Of a stretch of DNA of 61,924 bases, positions 30,173 through 40,247 are shown one piece after another. Under the pieces are notes generated by a model. That model saw only the letters and a list, made by a program, of their open reading frames with translations, was not told the origin of the DNA and ran no database searches. The position numbers and the translations under genes were made by a program. Position 1 is the first letter of the stretch, and each line of letters begins with the position of its first letter. Origin of the DNA: Alphaproteobacteria bacterium (GTDB lineage Bacteria; Pseudomonadota; Alphaproteobacteria; UBA828); contig WTGU01000084.1 in assembly GCA_011523425.1 (NCBI GenBank), positions 1 to 61,924 of the forward strand, written 5' to 3'.

Positions 30173-30844
30173 ATGACAAGCGAAGAGGCCGGCGCCACGC
30201 CCTTCGAGGCGGCGCACTGGGACCTCGTGCCGGGGCACACGGCGCTGGTCGTGATCGACGCGCAGAACGACTTCCTCCACGAGGGCGGCTGGTACGCGGC
30301 CAAGGGCATCGACATCGGCCACATGCGCCGCTGCATCGAGCCGCTGAAGGCGCTGCTCGCGGCCGCGCGCCGCGCGCGCATCCCCGTCGTCTGGACCCGC
30401 CACGGAATCAGGGGCGCGGACGACGGCGGGCCGTTCATGCAGCTCCGGCCCTTCCTCGCCGACGGCGGGCTCAGGCGCGAGACCTGGGGCTGGGAGGTTC
30501 TGGCGGACCTGGAGCCGGAGCCGGACGACTGGTACGTCGCGAAGACGCGGCTCAGCGCCTTCTACGGCACCGATCTGGAGGTCGTCCTGCGGGGCTTGCG
30601 CGCGGAGACGGTGCTGATGACGGGCGTGCTCACCAATCAGTGCGTCGCGGCCACCTCGAAGGACGCGATGTTCCGCGACTTCAAGCCCATCGTGATCGAG
30701 GAATGCACGGGAACGACGCTGCCGCACCTGCATGAGCCCGCGATCGAGATGATGCGGGTCGGCTGGGCCGAGGTGCGCGACCTCGACTCCGCGCTGGGCG
30801 AGATCAGGCAGCTCGCATCGGCGCGCGCAGCGGAGGGCCGCTGA
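30173..30844 (+). CDS. Isochorismatase-fold cysteine hydrolase
   Basis: A 223-residue hydrolase with the catalytic triad Asp29 (VVIDAQNDF), Lys124 (VAKTRLSAF) and Cys157 (GVLTNQCVAAT). The family includes N-carbamoylsarcosine amidase, biuret hydrolase, ureidoacrylate amidase and nicotinamidase. Its stop overlaps the start of a dimethylglycine/sarcosine-dehydrogenase-like gene (TGATG), so the product may feed that enzyme. N-carbamoylsarcosine amidase releases sarcosine, which would fit, but this is inference. The ATG at 30173 follows GAGAGGCG. Confidence 0.82.
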   Translation: MTSEEAGATPFEAAHWDLVPGHTALVVIDAQNDFLHEGGWYAAKGIDIGHMRRCIEPLKALLAAARRARIPVVWTRHGIRGADDGGPFMQLRPFLADGGLRRETWGWEVLADLEPEPDDWYVAKTRLSAFYGTDLEVVLRGLRAETVLMTGVLTNQCVAATSKDAMFRDFKPIVIEECTGTTLPHLHEPAIEMMRVGWAEVRDLDSALGEIRQLASARAAEGR

Positions 30845-33291
30845 TGGCTCGAGATCTTCCCCGCTCGGCCCGGGTCGTGATCGTCGGCGGCGGCGTGGTG
30901 GGCTGTTCCGTCGCCTATCACCTGGCGAAGCGCGGCGTCTCCGACGTGGTGCTGCTGGAGCGCCGCGAGCTCACCTGCGGCACCACCTGGCACGCCGCCG
31001 GCCTCATCGGCCAGCTCCGCCCCTCCAAGCGGATGACCGAGCTCGCCAAGTACACGGCCGAGCTCTACACCGGCCTCGAGGCGGAGACGGGCCAGGCGAC
31101 CGGCTTCAGGCAGAACGGCTCGATATCGCTCGCCACGCACGAGGGCCGCTTCGAGGAGCTGAAGCGCAGCGCCTCGATGGCCAAGGTGTTCGATCTCCGC
31201 GTCGACGTGCTCGGCCCGGACGAGATCAAGGAGCGCTACCCGCTGATCGCCGTCGACGACGTGGTGGGCGGGATCTTCATCCCCTCCGACGGCCAGGCCA
31301 ACCCCATCGACGTGACCCGCGCGCTCGCCAGGGGGGCACGGGACGGCGGCGTGCTGATCCGCGAAGGCGTCCCCGTCACCGCGATCGCCCACGACGGCGA
31401 GCGCATCACCGGCGTGGAGACCCCTGAAGGCGCCATAACGGCGGAGGCGGTGGTGCTCGCGGCCGGCATGTGGACGCGCGACCTTGCGGCCTCCGTCGGC
31501 GTGCATGTGCCGCTCCACGCCTGCGAGCACTTCTACGTGATGACCGAGCCCATCGACGGCCTGCCCGCCGATCTGCCCGTGCTGCGCGACTACGACCACT
31601 GCGCCTACTACAAGGAGGACGCCGGAAAGATCCTCCTCGGCGCCTTCGAGCCCGATGCCAAGCCCTGGGGCATGGACGGCATTCCGGACGACTTCAGCTT
31701 CGACCAGCTCCCCGACGACTGGGACCACTTCGAGCCGATCCTGACCCAGGCGCTGCAGCGCATGCCGGCGCTGGCGGAGACCGGTATCCAGACCTTCTTC
31801 TGCGGGCCGGAGAGCTTCACCCCCGACGACCGCTACCATCTGGGCGAAGCGCCCGGGCTCGCCGGCTGCTACGTCGCCGCCGGCTTCAACTCAATCGGCA
31901 TCCAGTCCGCCGGCGGCGCAGGCAAGGTGCTGGCAGAATGCATCGAGAGCGGCCGGCCGCTCGTCGACATGTGGGACGTGGACATACGCCGCGTGCTCCC
32001 CTTCCAGACCAACCGGCGCTATCTGCGGGAGCGGGTGAGCGAGACCCTCGGCCTCCTCTACGACGACCACTGGCCCTTCCGCCAATACGCGACGGCGCGG
32101 GGGGTGCGCCGCTCGCCCTTCCACGATCGCCTCGCCGCCCGCGGCGCCTGCCACGGCGAGGCCTTCGGCTGGGAGCGCCCCAACTGGTACGCCACGGACG
32201 GCATGGAGCCCCGCTACCAGTACAGCTTCGGCCGGCAGAACTGGTTCGATGTGTCCGCGGAAGAGCACCGTGCGGTCAGGCAGGGGGTGGGCCTCTTCGA
32301 CCAGACCTCGTTCGCCAAGTTCCGGCTGCAGGGGCGCGACGCCGCGAAGGCTCTGGGCCGGGTCTCCGCCAACGAGGTGGACGTGGCCCCCGGCCGCATC
32401 GTCTACACCCAGTGGCTCAACGAGGCGGGCGGGATCGAGGCCGACCTCACCGTCACCCGGCTCGCGGACGACGACTACCTGATCGTGACCTCCGGCGAGT
32501 TCCAGGTGCGCGACGCCCTCTGGCTGAGACGGCATATCCCGGAAGGCGCGCACGCGGTGCTGACGGACGTCACCTCGGGCCTCGCCGTCCTCGGCGTCAT
32601 GGGCCCCCGCGCCAGGGACCTGCTGCAGTCCTTGAGCCCGGATGATCTTGGCAACGGCGCCTTCCCCTTCGGCACCAGCCGGGAGATCGAGCTCGGCCTG
32701 GGGCGCGTCCGCGCCTCGCGCATCACCTACGTCGGCGAGCTCGGCTGGGAGCTCTACATCCCCACCGAGTTCGCGGCGGGCGTCTACGACGCACTGGTCG
32801 AGGCCGGCGACGGGGTCGGGCTCCGCCCGGTCGGCATGCATGCCATGAACTCGCTCCGGATCGAGAAGGCCTACCGCCACTACGGCCACGACATCACCGA
32901 TGCCGACACGCCGCTGGAGGCGGGCCTCGGCTTCGCCGTGAAGCTCGACAAGCCCGCACCCTTCATCGGGCGGGATGCCGTGCTGCGCCAGCGGGAGCAG
33001 GGACTCCGTCAGCGCCTCGTCCAGTTCCTGCTCGAAGACCCCGCGCCGCTGCTCTATCACAACGAGCCGATCTGGCGGGACGATGCGATCTGCGGCTACG
33101 TCCGCTCCGGCATGTACGGCCACACGCTAGGGGGCGCAATCGGCCTCGGCTATGTGGAGAACGAGGCGGGCGTGGACGCGGACTACGTGAACGCCGGCCG
33201 CTACGAGATCGAGGTCGCGGGCGAACGCTACCCGGCGAAGGCCTCCCTCCGCCCCCTCTACGACCCCACCTCCAGCCGCATCAGGGGCTGA
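30844..33291 (+). CDS. FAD-dependent dimethylglycine/sarcosine dehydrogenase with GcvT domain
   Basis: An 815-residue two-domain oxidoreductase. The N-terminal DAO fold (about residues 10-380) opens VVIVGGGVVGCSVAYHLAKR. His50 in TTWHAAGLIGQLR sits where DMGDH-type enzymes attach FAD covalently. An FAO_M-like linker spans about 380-435. The C-terminal GcvT/aminomethyltransferase domains (about 440-815; FAKFRLQGRDAAKALGRVSA, GYVRSGMYGHTLGGAIGLGY) bind tetrahydrofolate and capture the released formaldehyde as 5,10-methylene-THF. It probably demethylates dimethylglycine, sarcosine or a related N-methyl amine in the cytoplasm. It overlaps the preceding hydrolase by 1 bp. Confidence 0.87.
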   Translation: MARDLPRSARVVIVGGGVVGCSVAYHLAKRGVSDVVLLERRELTCGTTWHAAGLIGQLRPSKRMTELAKYTAELYTGLEAETGQATGFRQNGSISLATHEGRFEELKRSASMAKVFDLRVDVLGPDEIKERYPLIAVDDVVGGIFIPSDGQANPIDVTRALARGARDGGVLIREGVPVTAIAHDGERITGVETPEGAITAEAVVLAAGMWTRDLAASVGVHVPLHACEHFYVMTEPIDGLPADLPVLRDYDHCAYYKEDAGKILLGAFEPDAKPWGMDGIPDDFSFDQLPDDWDHFEPILTQALQRMPALAETGIQTFFCGPESFTPDDRYHLGEAPGLAGCYVAAGFNSIGIQSAGGAGKVLAECIESGRPLVDMWDVDIRRVLPFQTNRRYLRERVSETLGLLYDDHWPFRQYATARGVRRSPFHDRLAARGACHGEAFGWERPNWYATDGMEPRYQYSFGRQNWFDVSAEEHRAVRQGVGLFDQTSFAKFRLQGRDAAKALGRVSANEVDVAPGRIVYTQWLNEAGGIEADLTVTRLADDDYLIVTSGEFQVRDALWLRRHIPEGAHAVLTDVTSGLAVLGVMGPRARDLLQSLSPDDLGNGAFPFGTSREIELGLGRVRASRITYVGELGWELYIPTEFAAGVYDALVEAGDGVGLRPVGMHAMNSLRIEKAYRHYGHDITDADTPLEAGLGFAVKLDKPAPFIGRDAVLRQREQGLRQRLVQFLLEDPAPLLYHNEPIWRDDAICGYVRSGMYGHTLGGAIGLGYVENEAGVDADYVNAGRYEIEVAGERYPAKASLRPLYDPTSSRIRG

Positions 33292-33294
33292 GCC

Positions 33295-34482
33295 CTACCC
33301 CCAGAGCCGCTCGCTGGCCAGCGCGGCGCCGTCGGCGAGCATGCGGAGCTTGGCCCACGCCACGTCGTCGGCGACGAACTGGTAGCTCGCGAAGGTGCTG
33401 AAGCCGCAGTCGGTGCCGGCGATGACGCGCCGCTTGTCGCCCATCACCTCGGCATAGAGGCAGATGCGGTCCGCCACCACCTCCGGGTGCTCCAGATAGT
33501 TGGTGGTCACGTCGATCACGCCCGGGATCAGGATCATGGGCTCCGGCGGCGGGTTCGCCTTGAGCACCTTCCACTCGTGCTGGTGGCGCGGGTTGGAGCA
33601 GGCGATGCTGAGCGCGCCGACCTTGGCCTCGTAGAGCAGCGGCAGCAGCGGCTCGAGATCGCAGTCGTCGATATGGGGGCCGTCCCAGTTGCCGAAGCAG
33701 ACGTGGAGCCGGGTTTTCTCCGCCGGGATGTCGGCGACGGCGACGTTGAGCGCCCTGATGTGCAGCGCGACCCGATCCAGGAACTCGTCGAGCGGACGGT
33801 CCTGGAACATGAACTGGCGCTCCATGGCGAGGTCGGGGGCGTCGATCTGCAGCAGATGGCCCGAGGCGACGATGGCGTCGTACTCCTTCTTCAGCTCGTG
33901 GCCGAGCGCCATCACGTAGTCCTCGTCGCGCGGATAGTCGGGATTGTCCTCGGCCCGCAGCATGGTGGTGGAGACGATGCCGGGCGAGGCGGCGGTCACG
34001 AAGGTCTCGGCGAAGCTCCGGTCGGACCGCTCCAGCGACGCCGCGAACTGATCGAGCTCGAAAGTCACGTCGGCGAGATCGGGCTCGTACTCGACGGCGG
34101 TCTGCGCCTGCGGCGCGTTCCAGACCTTGGGCCGCTCCTTGTCGCGGCTCCAGGTGCGCTCGGTGAACATCTGCGCGTAGCCGGGGAACTTCACCATGTC
34201 GGTCAGCATGTTGCGCTGGGATTCGCCGCCGAAGCCCGACATGCGCTGCGGCACGTAGGTCTGGAAGCCGACGCGGGATTCCTCGCCGTCGCCGCCGATG
34301 TCGACGCCGCTCTCGATCTGCCTGGCGACGACCCAGTCGATGGCGTTTGCGACCGCCTGCTCGAATTCGCCCGGGTCGATGGCGGCGCCCTGCTCCCGCT
34401 TGATGAGCAGGGTCTCCAAGCCCGGCGGGCGCGGCAGGCTGCCGGCGTGTGTGGTGAGCATGCGGTCTTCGCTGGTCAGCAT
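33295..34482 (-). CDS. Cobalamin-independent methionine synthase (MetE C-domain)-like methyltransferase
   Basis: A 395-residue UROD/MetE-like TIM barrel corresponding to the catalytic C-terminal half of MetE, without the N-terminal half. Zinc ligands are visible as His260 and Cys262 (LHVCFGNWDG), Glu285 and Cys359 (GTDCGFSTF). Such short MetE homologues transfer methyl groups to a thiol such as homocysteine, with a donor that is often unknown. LTTHAGSLPRP at the N-terminus is typical. It is convergent with the dehydrogenase (3 bp between stops), which generates C1 units, a suggestive context. The start ATG is at 34482. Confidence 0.83.
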   Translation of the reverse strand: MLTSEDRMLTTHAGSLPRPPGLETLLIKREQGAAIDPGEFEQAVANAIDWVVARQIESGVDIGGDGEESRVGFQTYVPQRMSGFGGESQRNMLTDMVKFPGYAQMFTERTWSRDKERPKVWNAPQAQTAVEYEPDLADVTFELDQFAASLERSDRSFAETFVTAASPGIVSTTMLRAEDNPDYPRDEDYVMALGHELKKEYDAIVASGHLLQIDAPDLAMERQFMFQDRPLDEFLDRVALHIRALNVAVADIPAEKTRLHVCFGNWDGPHIDDCDLEPLLPLLYEAKVGALSIACSNPRHQHEWKVLKANPPPEPMILIPGVIDVTTNYLEHPEVVADRICLYAEVMGDKRRVIAGTDCGFSTFASYQFVADDVAWAKLRMLADGAALASERLWG

Positions 34483-34634
34483 TGTGAGCGTCTCCCGATC
34501 TCTCCGTGCGGTCGGCCGAGTGTGGCGGGCCGTGCCCGGAGAGGCAATCGCCTGGCCTCGACGTTTTCCGTCCTTGCGGCGGGGCGCGAAATCCTTCTAA
34601 TGGACCTCTCTCCGGGAGTGTGAAGGGGGCGACG

Positions 34635-36365
34635 GTGAGCAGTCCATATACGCTGGTGATTCGCGGCGGCACGGTGGTGGACGGCGCAGGCGGCGAGCCC
34701 TTCGACGCGGATGTCGGGATCGCGGGCGGGTGCATCGCGGCGGTCGGCCCCGGCCTCGGGCCGGGATCGGAAGAGATCGACGCGCGCGGCATGATCGTCA
34801 CGCCGGGCTTCATCGACCCCCACACCCACTACGACGCGCAGGCGACATGGAGCAGCCGGATCACGCCGTCGTCGTGGAACGGCGTCACCACGGCGATGAT
34901 CGGCAATTGCGGCGTCGGCTTCGCCCCCTGCCGGCCCGACCAGCGGGAGACGCTGGTGGAGTTCATGGAAGGCGTCGAGGACATCCCCGGTGCGGTGCTG
35001 GACGAGGGCCTGCCCTGGAGCTGGCAGAGCTTCGAGCAATACATGGATGCGCTGGACGCCAGGCCCTACGACCTCGATATCGCGGCGCAGGTGCCGCACT
35101 CGCCGGTCCGGGTCTTCGTCATGGGCGAACGCGGCGTGAAGCGCGAGCCCGCCACGGCCGAGGACAACGCGGCCATGGCCGAGCTCGCGGCGGAGGGCGT
35201 GCGCGCCGGTGCCTTGGGCTTCTCCACCTCGCGCACCCTCAACCACAAGACCCTCGACGGCCGCCCGATCCCCACGCTGACCGCGGCCGAGGACGAGCTC
35301 ACCGCCATCGGCGCCGCGATGGGCGAGGTCGGGGCCGGCTGGCTGCAGGTAATCTCGGACTTCGACGATCTGGACGCGGAGTTCGCCATGCTGCGGCGCG
35401 TGGTCGAGCGCAGCCGCCGGCCGCTGGCGATCACGATCCTGCAGGTCGACCGCAGGCCGGACGGCTGGCGCCGGATCCTCGACCACATCGCCGAGGCGAA
35501 CCGCGACGGCCTGCCGATCATCGGCCAGACGCTGACGCGCGCGACCGGCGTCCTGCTCGGCTTCGAGATTTCCATCAATCCGTTCTCCGGGCGGCCGAGC
35601 TGGGAGGCGATCGCGCAGCGGCCGCTCGCGGAGAAGCTGGAGATTTTGCGGCATCCTGCCTTCCGCGCCCGCCTCTTCGCCGAGGAATGTGCGAACCCCT
35701 CCCTCGCCCGTCGCGTCTCGAGCTGGGATCGGCTCTATCCGCTCGGCACGCCGCCGAACTACGAGCCGTCCGACGAGCAGAGCGTCGCCGCCATCGCAGC
35801 CCGCGAGGGGCGCACGCCCGAGGACGTCGCCTACGACTACCTGCTGGAGAGGGACGGCAAGGCATTGCTCTACCGGCCGGTCAGCAACTACAGCGAGGGC
35901 TCCCTCGACGCGGTGGGCGAGATGCTCCGGCATCCCAATACCCTGGTGAGCCTCGGCGACGGCGGCGCCCATGTGGGCATGCTGTGCGATGCGAGCGCGT
36001 TCACCTACATGCTGGTCCACTGGGTGCGCGACCGGGCGGCGGGCGCGCGCATGGAGCTTCCCTGGGCGGTCAGGCGCATGACCCGCGACAATGCGCTGGC
36101 CCTCGGCCTGACCGACCGCGGCCTGCTCCGGCCCGGCTTCAAGGCCGATCTCAACGTGATCGACCTCGACAGGCTTTCGCTGCACTGTCCGGAGCCGGTC
36201 TACGACCTGCCGGCCGGCGGCCGCCGCCTCATCCAGCGGGCCGAGGGCTACGTGGCGACGGTGCTCTCCGGCGCCCCGGTCTATCGCGACGGCGAGGCGA
36301 CCGGCGCGCTCCCCGGCCGCCTCATCCGCGGCCCGCAGGCCGGGCCGGCGGCGGCCACGGCGTGA
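34635..36365 (+). CDS. N-acyl-D-amino-acid deacylase-type amidohydrolase
   Basis: A 576-residue metal-dependent amidohydrolase of the D-aminoacylase/dihydroorotase superfamily. Residues 4-16 (YTLVIRGGTVVDG) start the beta-sandwich. The metal motif HTHYDAQ is in GFIDPHTHYDAQATWSS (about residues 62-78), and SLGDGGAHVGMLCDASAF (about 438-455) supplies the late Asp. It probably hydrolyses N-acyl-D-amino acids or a related N-acyl or carbamoyl substrate. GTG start at 34635 after GGGGGCG; the frame is open upstream but without family sequence. It is divergent from the MetE-like gene. Confidence 0.83.
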   Translation: MSSPYTLVIRGGTVVDGAGGEPFDADVGIAGGCIAAVGPGLGPGSEEIDARGMIVTPGFIDPHTHYDAQATWSSRITPSSWNGVTTAMIGNCGVGFAPCRPDQRETLVEFMEGVEDIPGAVLDEGLPWSWQSFEQYMDALDARPYDLDIAAQVPHSPVRVFVMGERGVKREPATAEDNAAMAELAAEGVRAGALGFSTSRTLNHKTLDGRPIPTLTAAEDELTAIGAAMGEVGAGWLQVISDFDDLDAEFAMLRRVVERSRRPLAITILQVDRRPDGWRRILDHIAEANRDGLPIIGQTLTRATGVLLGFEISINPFSGRPSWEAIAQRPLAEKLEILRHPAFRARLFAEECANPSLARRVSSWDRLYPLGTPPNYEPSDEQSVAAIAAREGRTPEDVAYDYLLERDGKALLYRPVSNYSEGSLDAVGEMLRHPNTLVSLGDGGAHVGMLCDASAFTYMLVHWVRDRAAGARMELPWAVRRMTRDNALALGLTDRGLLRPGFKADLNVIDLDRLSLHCPEPVYDLPAGGRRLIQRAEGYVATVLSGAPVYRDGEATGALPGRLIRGPQAGPAAATA

Positions 36366-36393
36366 CGCCGGGGGAAGCGGCGGGCGGGAGGCG

Positions 36394-37038
36394 ATGGCGA
36401 TGCGCGGGTGGGTGACGCGCCGCGGGGCCGTGGCCGGCCTCGCGAGCGCCGCCGCCGGGGCGGTCGTCGCACCCACGCAGGCCCGCGCCTGGGGGACGCC
36501 GCTCGACTATGCGTTCGAGGGCCCGGCGCCCGAGCGCGACCTCGGTCTCGCGCCGCCGCTCGCGTGCACGCCCGGCACGCCGGCGCAGACGGAGGGGCCC
36601 TTCTACACGCCCAAGACGCCACGCCGCGCCATTCTGCGCGAGCCGGGGACGGCGGGGGAGCCGCTGGCCGTCCAGGGCCTGGTGCTGACGCCGGACTGCC
36701 GGCCGGTGGCCGGCGCGGTGATCGACATCTGGCACTGCGACGAGCGCGGCGACTACGACAACCGCGGCTTCCGCTACCGCGGGCATCAGTTCACCGACGC
36801 CGCGGGCGCCTTCCGCTTCGAGACCATCCGGCCCGTGCGCTACGGCGGCCGCACGCCGCACATCCACGTCAAGGTGCAGGGCGAGGCGACGCGGCTGCTC
36901 ACCACCCAGGTCTATTTCCCCGACATGGGGGATGCCAACGCCGGCGACGTCATCTACCGGGAAGAGCTGACGATGCGGCTCGACCGTGCCGGCGATGGCT
37001 GGCGGGCGCGCTTCGACTTCGTGCTGACTCCGGCCTGA
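36394..37038 (+). CDS. Exported (Tat) intradiol ring-cleavage dioxygenase
   Basis: A 214-residue non-heme Fe(III) dioxygenase of the protocatechuate/catechol/hydroxyquinol family. It has an apparent Tat signal: TRRGAVAGLASAAAGAVVA followed by a QARAWG cleavage region, so it would be folded before export. Core motifs are TEGPFYTP (about residues 66-73), GAVIDIWHCDERGDYDN (about 107-123), the second Tyr in FRYRG and the His pair in RTPHIHVKV (about 153-161), which form the Tyr2His2 iron site. Periplasmic intradiol enzymes are a recognised but poorly studied subgroup. The ATG at 36394 is likely; MRGWVTRRG two codons later is an alternative. Confidence 0.83.
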   Translation: MAMRGWVTRRGAVAGLASAAAGAVVAPTQARAWGTPLDYAFEGPAPERDLGLAPPLACTPGTPAQTEGPFYTPKTPRRAILREPGTAGEPLAVQGLVLTPDCRPVAGAVIDIWHCDERGDYDNRGFRYRGHQFTDAAGAFRFETIRPVRYGGRTPHIHVKVQGEATRLLTTQVYFPDMGDANAGDVIYREELTMRLDRAGDGWRARFDFVLTPA

Positions 37039-37050
37039 GTCGACGAAGAA

Positions 37051-37084
37051 CGGGCACCGCCGCGGGGAGGTGCGGCGATGCCCG
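37051..37084. terminator. Bidirectional hairpin between convergent genes
   Basis: A 13-base arm (37051-37063) pairs with 37072-37084 with one mismatch and an 8-base loop. It lies between the stop of the dioxygenase gene and the stop of aceA, which converge here. There is no T-tract, but position and strength suit a shared transcript end. Confidence 0.5.
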
Positions 37085-37104
37085 TGGTGAGCGCGGCCCG
37101 CGGG

Positions 37105-38403
<1,299 letters not shown>

Positions 38404-38404
38404 C

Positions 38405-40060
38405 TTATTCTCCTGATCCGGCGGCGCCGTCGTGAATGGTGTTCAGCACCTGATAGGCGGGAAGCGTGAGGAAGTTGGGGAAGTCCTCGGCGGTCGCGAC
38501 CTCGGCGAAGAGGGCGACCGCCTCGTCGAAATGGCCGCCGTCGAAGCGGTCGGCGCCGAGCGTCTCCCTCAGGCCCGCGACCTCCTCGGCCAGCAGCCCC
38601 TCCACCAGCGCGCGATCGACGGCGCGGCCGTCCGCAAGCCGCGCGCCGTGGCGGATGCCCTGCCAGATCTGGGCACGGCTGATCTCGGCGGTCGCCGCGT
38701 CCTCCATCAGGTTGTAGAGCGGCACGGCGCCGCGCCCGGCGAGCCACGCCTCGATGTACTGGACGCCGACGCGGATGTTGGCGCGCAAGCCCTCCTCGGT
38801 GAGCGCGCCCTCCGGCACCGCCAGAAGGTCTGCCTCGGTCACCGCGAGGTTGCCGATCGCGCGCGAAAGCTGGTTGGCCTCCGGCATCAGGCGGTCGAAC
38901 ACGTCGCGGGCGACGGGCACGAGGCCTGGATGGGCGACCCAGGTGCCGTCATGGCCGTCGCCGGCTTCGCGCTCCTTGTCGGCGCGGACCTTCGCGAACG
39001 CCTCGTCGTTCGCCTCGTCGTCGCCCTTGATGGGGATCTGCGCCGCCATGCCGCCCATCGCGTGCGCGCGGCGCCGGTGGCAGGTCTCGATGAGGAGCCG
39101 GCTGTAGGCGCGCATGAACGGCTGCGTCATGGTGACGAGGCCGCGGTCCGGCAGCACCCAGTCCGCGCGGTTTCGGAAGGTCTTGATGACGCTGAAGATG
39201 TAGTCCCAGCGGCCGCAGTTGAGGCCGACGATGTGGTCCTTCAACGCGTGCAGGATCTCGTCCATCTCGAAGGCCGCAGTGATGGTCTCGATCAGCACCG
39301 TCGCCTTGATCGTGCCGCGGGGGAGGCCCAGCTCCTCCTGGGCCGCGACGAACACGTCGTTCCAGAGCGCGGCCTCCTCGTGGTGCTCCAGCTTGGGCAG
39401 GTAGAAGTAGGGGCCGGAGTCGCGCGCCATGAGCCGGGCCGCGTTGCGGAAGAAGAAGAGCCCGAAGTCGACGAGGCTCGCGGACGCCGGCCGGCCGTCC
39501 ACCAGCACGTGCGCCTCTTCCAGATGCCAGCCGCGCGGGCGCACGATGAGGGTCGCGGTCTCCTCGCCGAGCGCATACGACTTGCCGGTCCTCGGGTCGG
39601 TGAGCGCGATGGTGCGGCTCACGGCGTCCCGCAGGTTGACCTGGCCCGCGATCATCACGTCCCAGGTGGGCGCCGCGGAGTCCTCGAAATCGGCCATGAA
39701 GCAGGAGGCGCCGGAGTTCAGCGCGTTGATGACCATCTTGCGGTCCACCGGCCCGGTGATCTCGACCCGCCGGTCGGCGAGGTCGGCGGGCGTGCCGGCG
39801 ACGGTCCAGTCGCCGTCGCGGATCGCCTGCGTCTCGGGCCGGAAGCCCGGGTTCTCGCCGGCGTCGATGCGCGCCTGGAAGTCCGCCCGGGCCGCGAGCA
39901 GGCGCCGCCGCTCGGCGCCGAAGCGGCGCTCCAGCATGGCGACGAAGGCGGCGGCGTCAGCGCTCAGGATCTCGGCGAGACCCGGAACGATGGGGCCGAC
40001 GATGCTGACGCCCGGATCCCAGGGCGTCTCGACTTCCTTCCTGCGGCTCTGCTGCATCAC
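38405..40060 (-). CDS. aceB: Malate synthase A
   Basis: A 551-residue malate synthase condensing glyoxylate with acetyl-CoA. Its length and the sequence [20 protein letters not shown] (about residues 188-207), [20 protein letters not shown] (about 264-283; the Arg/Glu region binding Mg and glyoxylate) and [16 protein letters not shown] identify the A isoform and not the larger G isoform. It is the promoter-proximal gene of aceB-aceA. Just upstream is a TTGCA-TGC-TGCAA palindrome and an AT-rich promoter region shared with the divergent regulator. Confidence 0.96.
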   Translation of the reverse strand: MMQQSRRKEVETPWDPGVSIVGPIVPGLAEILSADAAAFVAMLERRFGAERRRLLAARADFQARIDAGENPGFRPETQAIRDGDWTVAGTPADLADRRVEITGPVDRKMVINALNSGASCFMADFEDSAAPTWDVMIAGQVNLRDAVSRTIALTDPRTGKSYALGEETATLIVRPRGWHLEEAHVLVDGRPASASLVDFGLFFFRNAARLMARDSGPYFYLPKLEHHEEAALWNDVFVAAQEELGLPRGTIKATVLIETITAAFEMDEILHALKDHIVGLNCGRWDYIFSVIKTFRNRADWVLPDRGLVTMTQPFMRAYSRLLIETCHRRRAHAMGGMAAQIPIKGDDEANDEAFAKVRADKEREAGDGHDGTWVAHPGLVPVARDVFDRLMPEANQLSRAIGNLAVTEADLLAVPEGALTEEGLRANIRVGVQYIEAWLAGRGAVPLYNLMEDAATAEISRAQIWQGIRHGARLADGRAVDRALVEGLLAEEVAGLRETLGADRFDGGHFDEAVALFAEVATAEDFPNFLTLPAYQVLNTIHDGAAGSGE

Positions 40061-40070
40061 CTAGCGTCCC

Positions 40071-40083
40071 TTGCATGCTGCAA
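40071..40083. promoter_or_regulatory. TTGCATGCTGCAA palindrome upstream of aceB
   Basis: A perfect 13-bp palindrome (TTGCA arms, TGC centre) starts 11 bp upstream of the aceB ATG. RamB-type regulators bind TTTGCAAA-like sites (known in actinobacteria). It is therefore a candidate operator for the divergent regulator gene. Confidence 0.45.
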
Positions 40084-40247
40084 CGCAATATGGGCGGACT
40101 GTTGCCCGACACGACGGAAAAGTCCATAACTTGCTGGAAAAAAAGATGTATTTCAGTCGCATTTCGTGTATTTTCTTCTGTCATTTTGTAAATATTGTAT
40201 TGGTGGGGCGCCGGGGGCGTTCGCGGCGCGCGTGACGGGGGCAGGTC
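40084..40247. promoter_or_regulatory. AT-rich divergent control region aceB / scfR
   Basis: The stretch 40130-40205 is conspicuously AT-rich (for example GGAAAAAAAGATG, TTTTGTAAATATTG) inside very GC-rich DNA. It separates aceB (minus) from the regulator (plus, 40248). TTTTGTAAAT at 40183-40192 is another TTTGCAAA-like box. Promoters for both directions are expected here but no single -35/-10 pair stands out. Confidence 0.5.
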
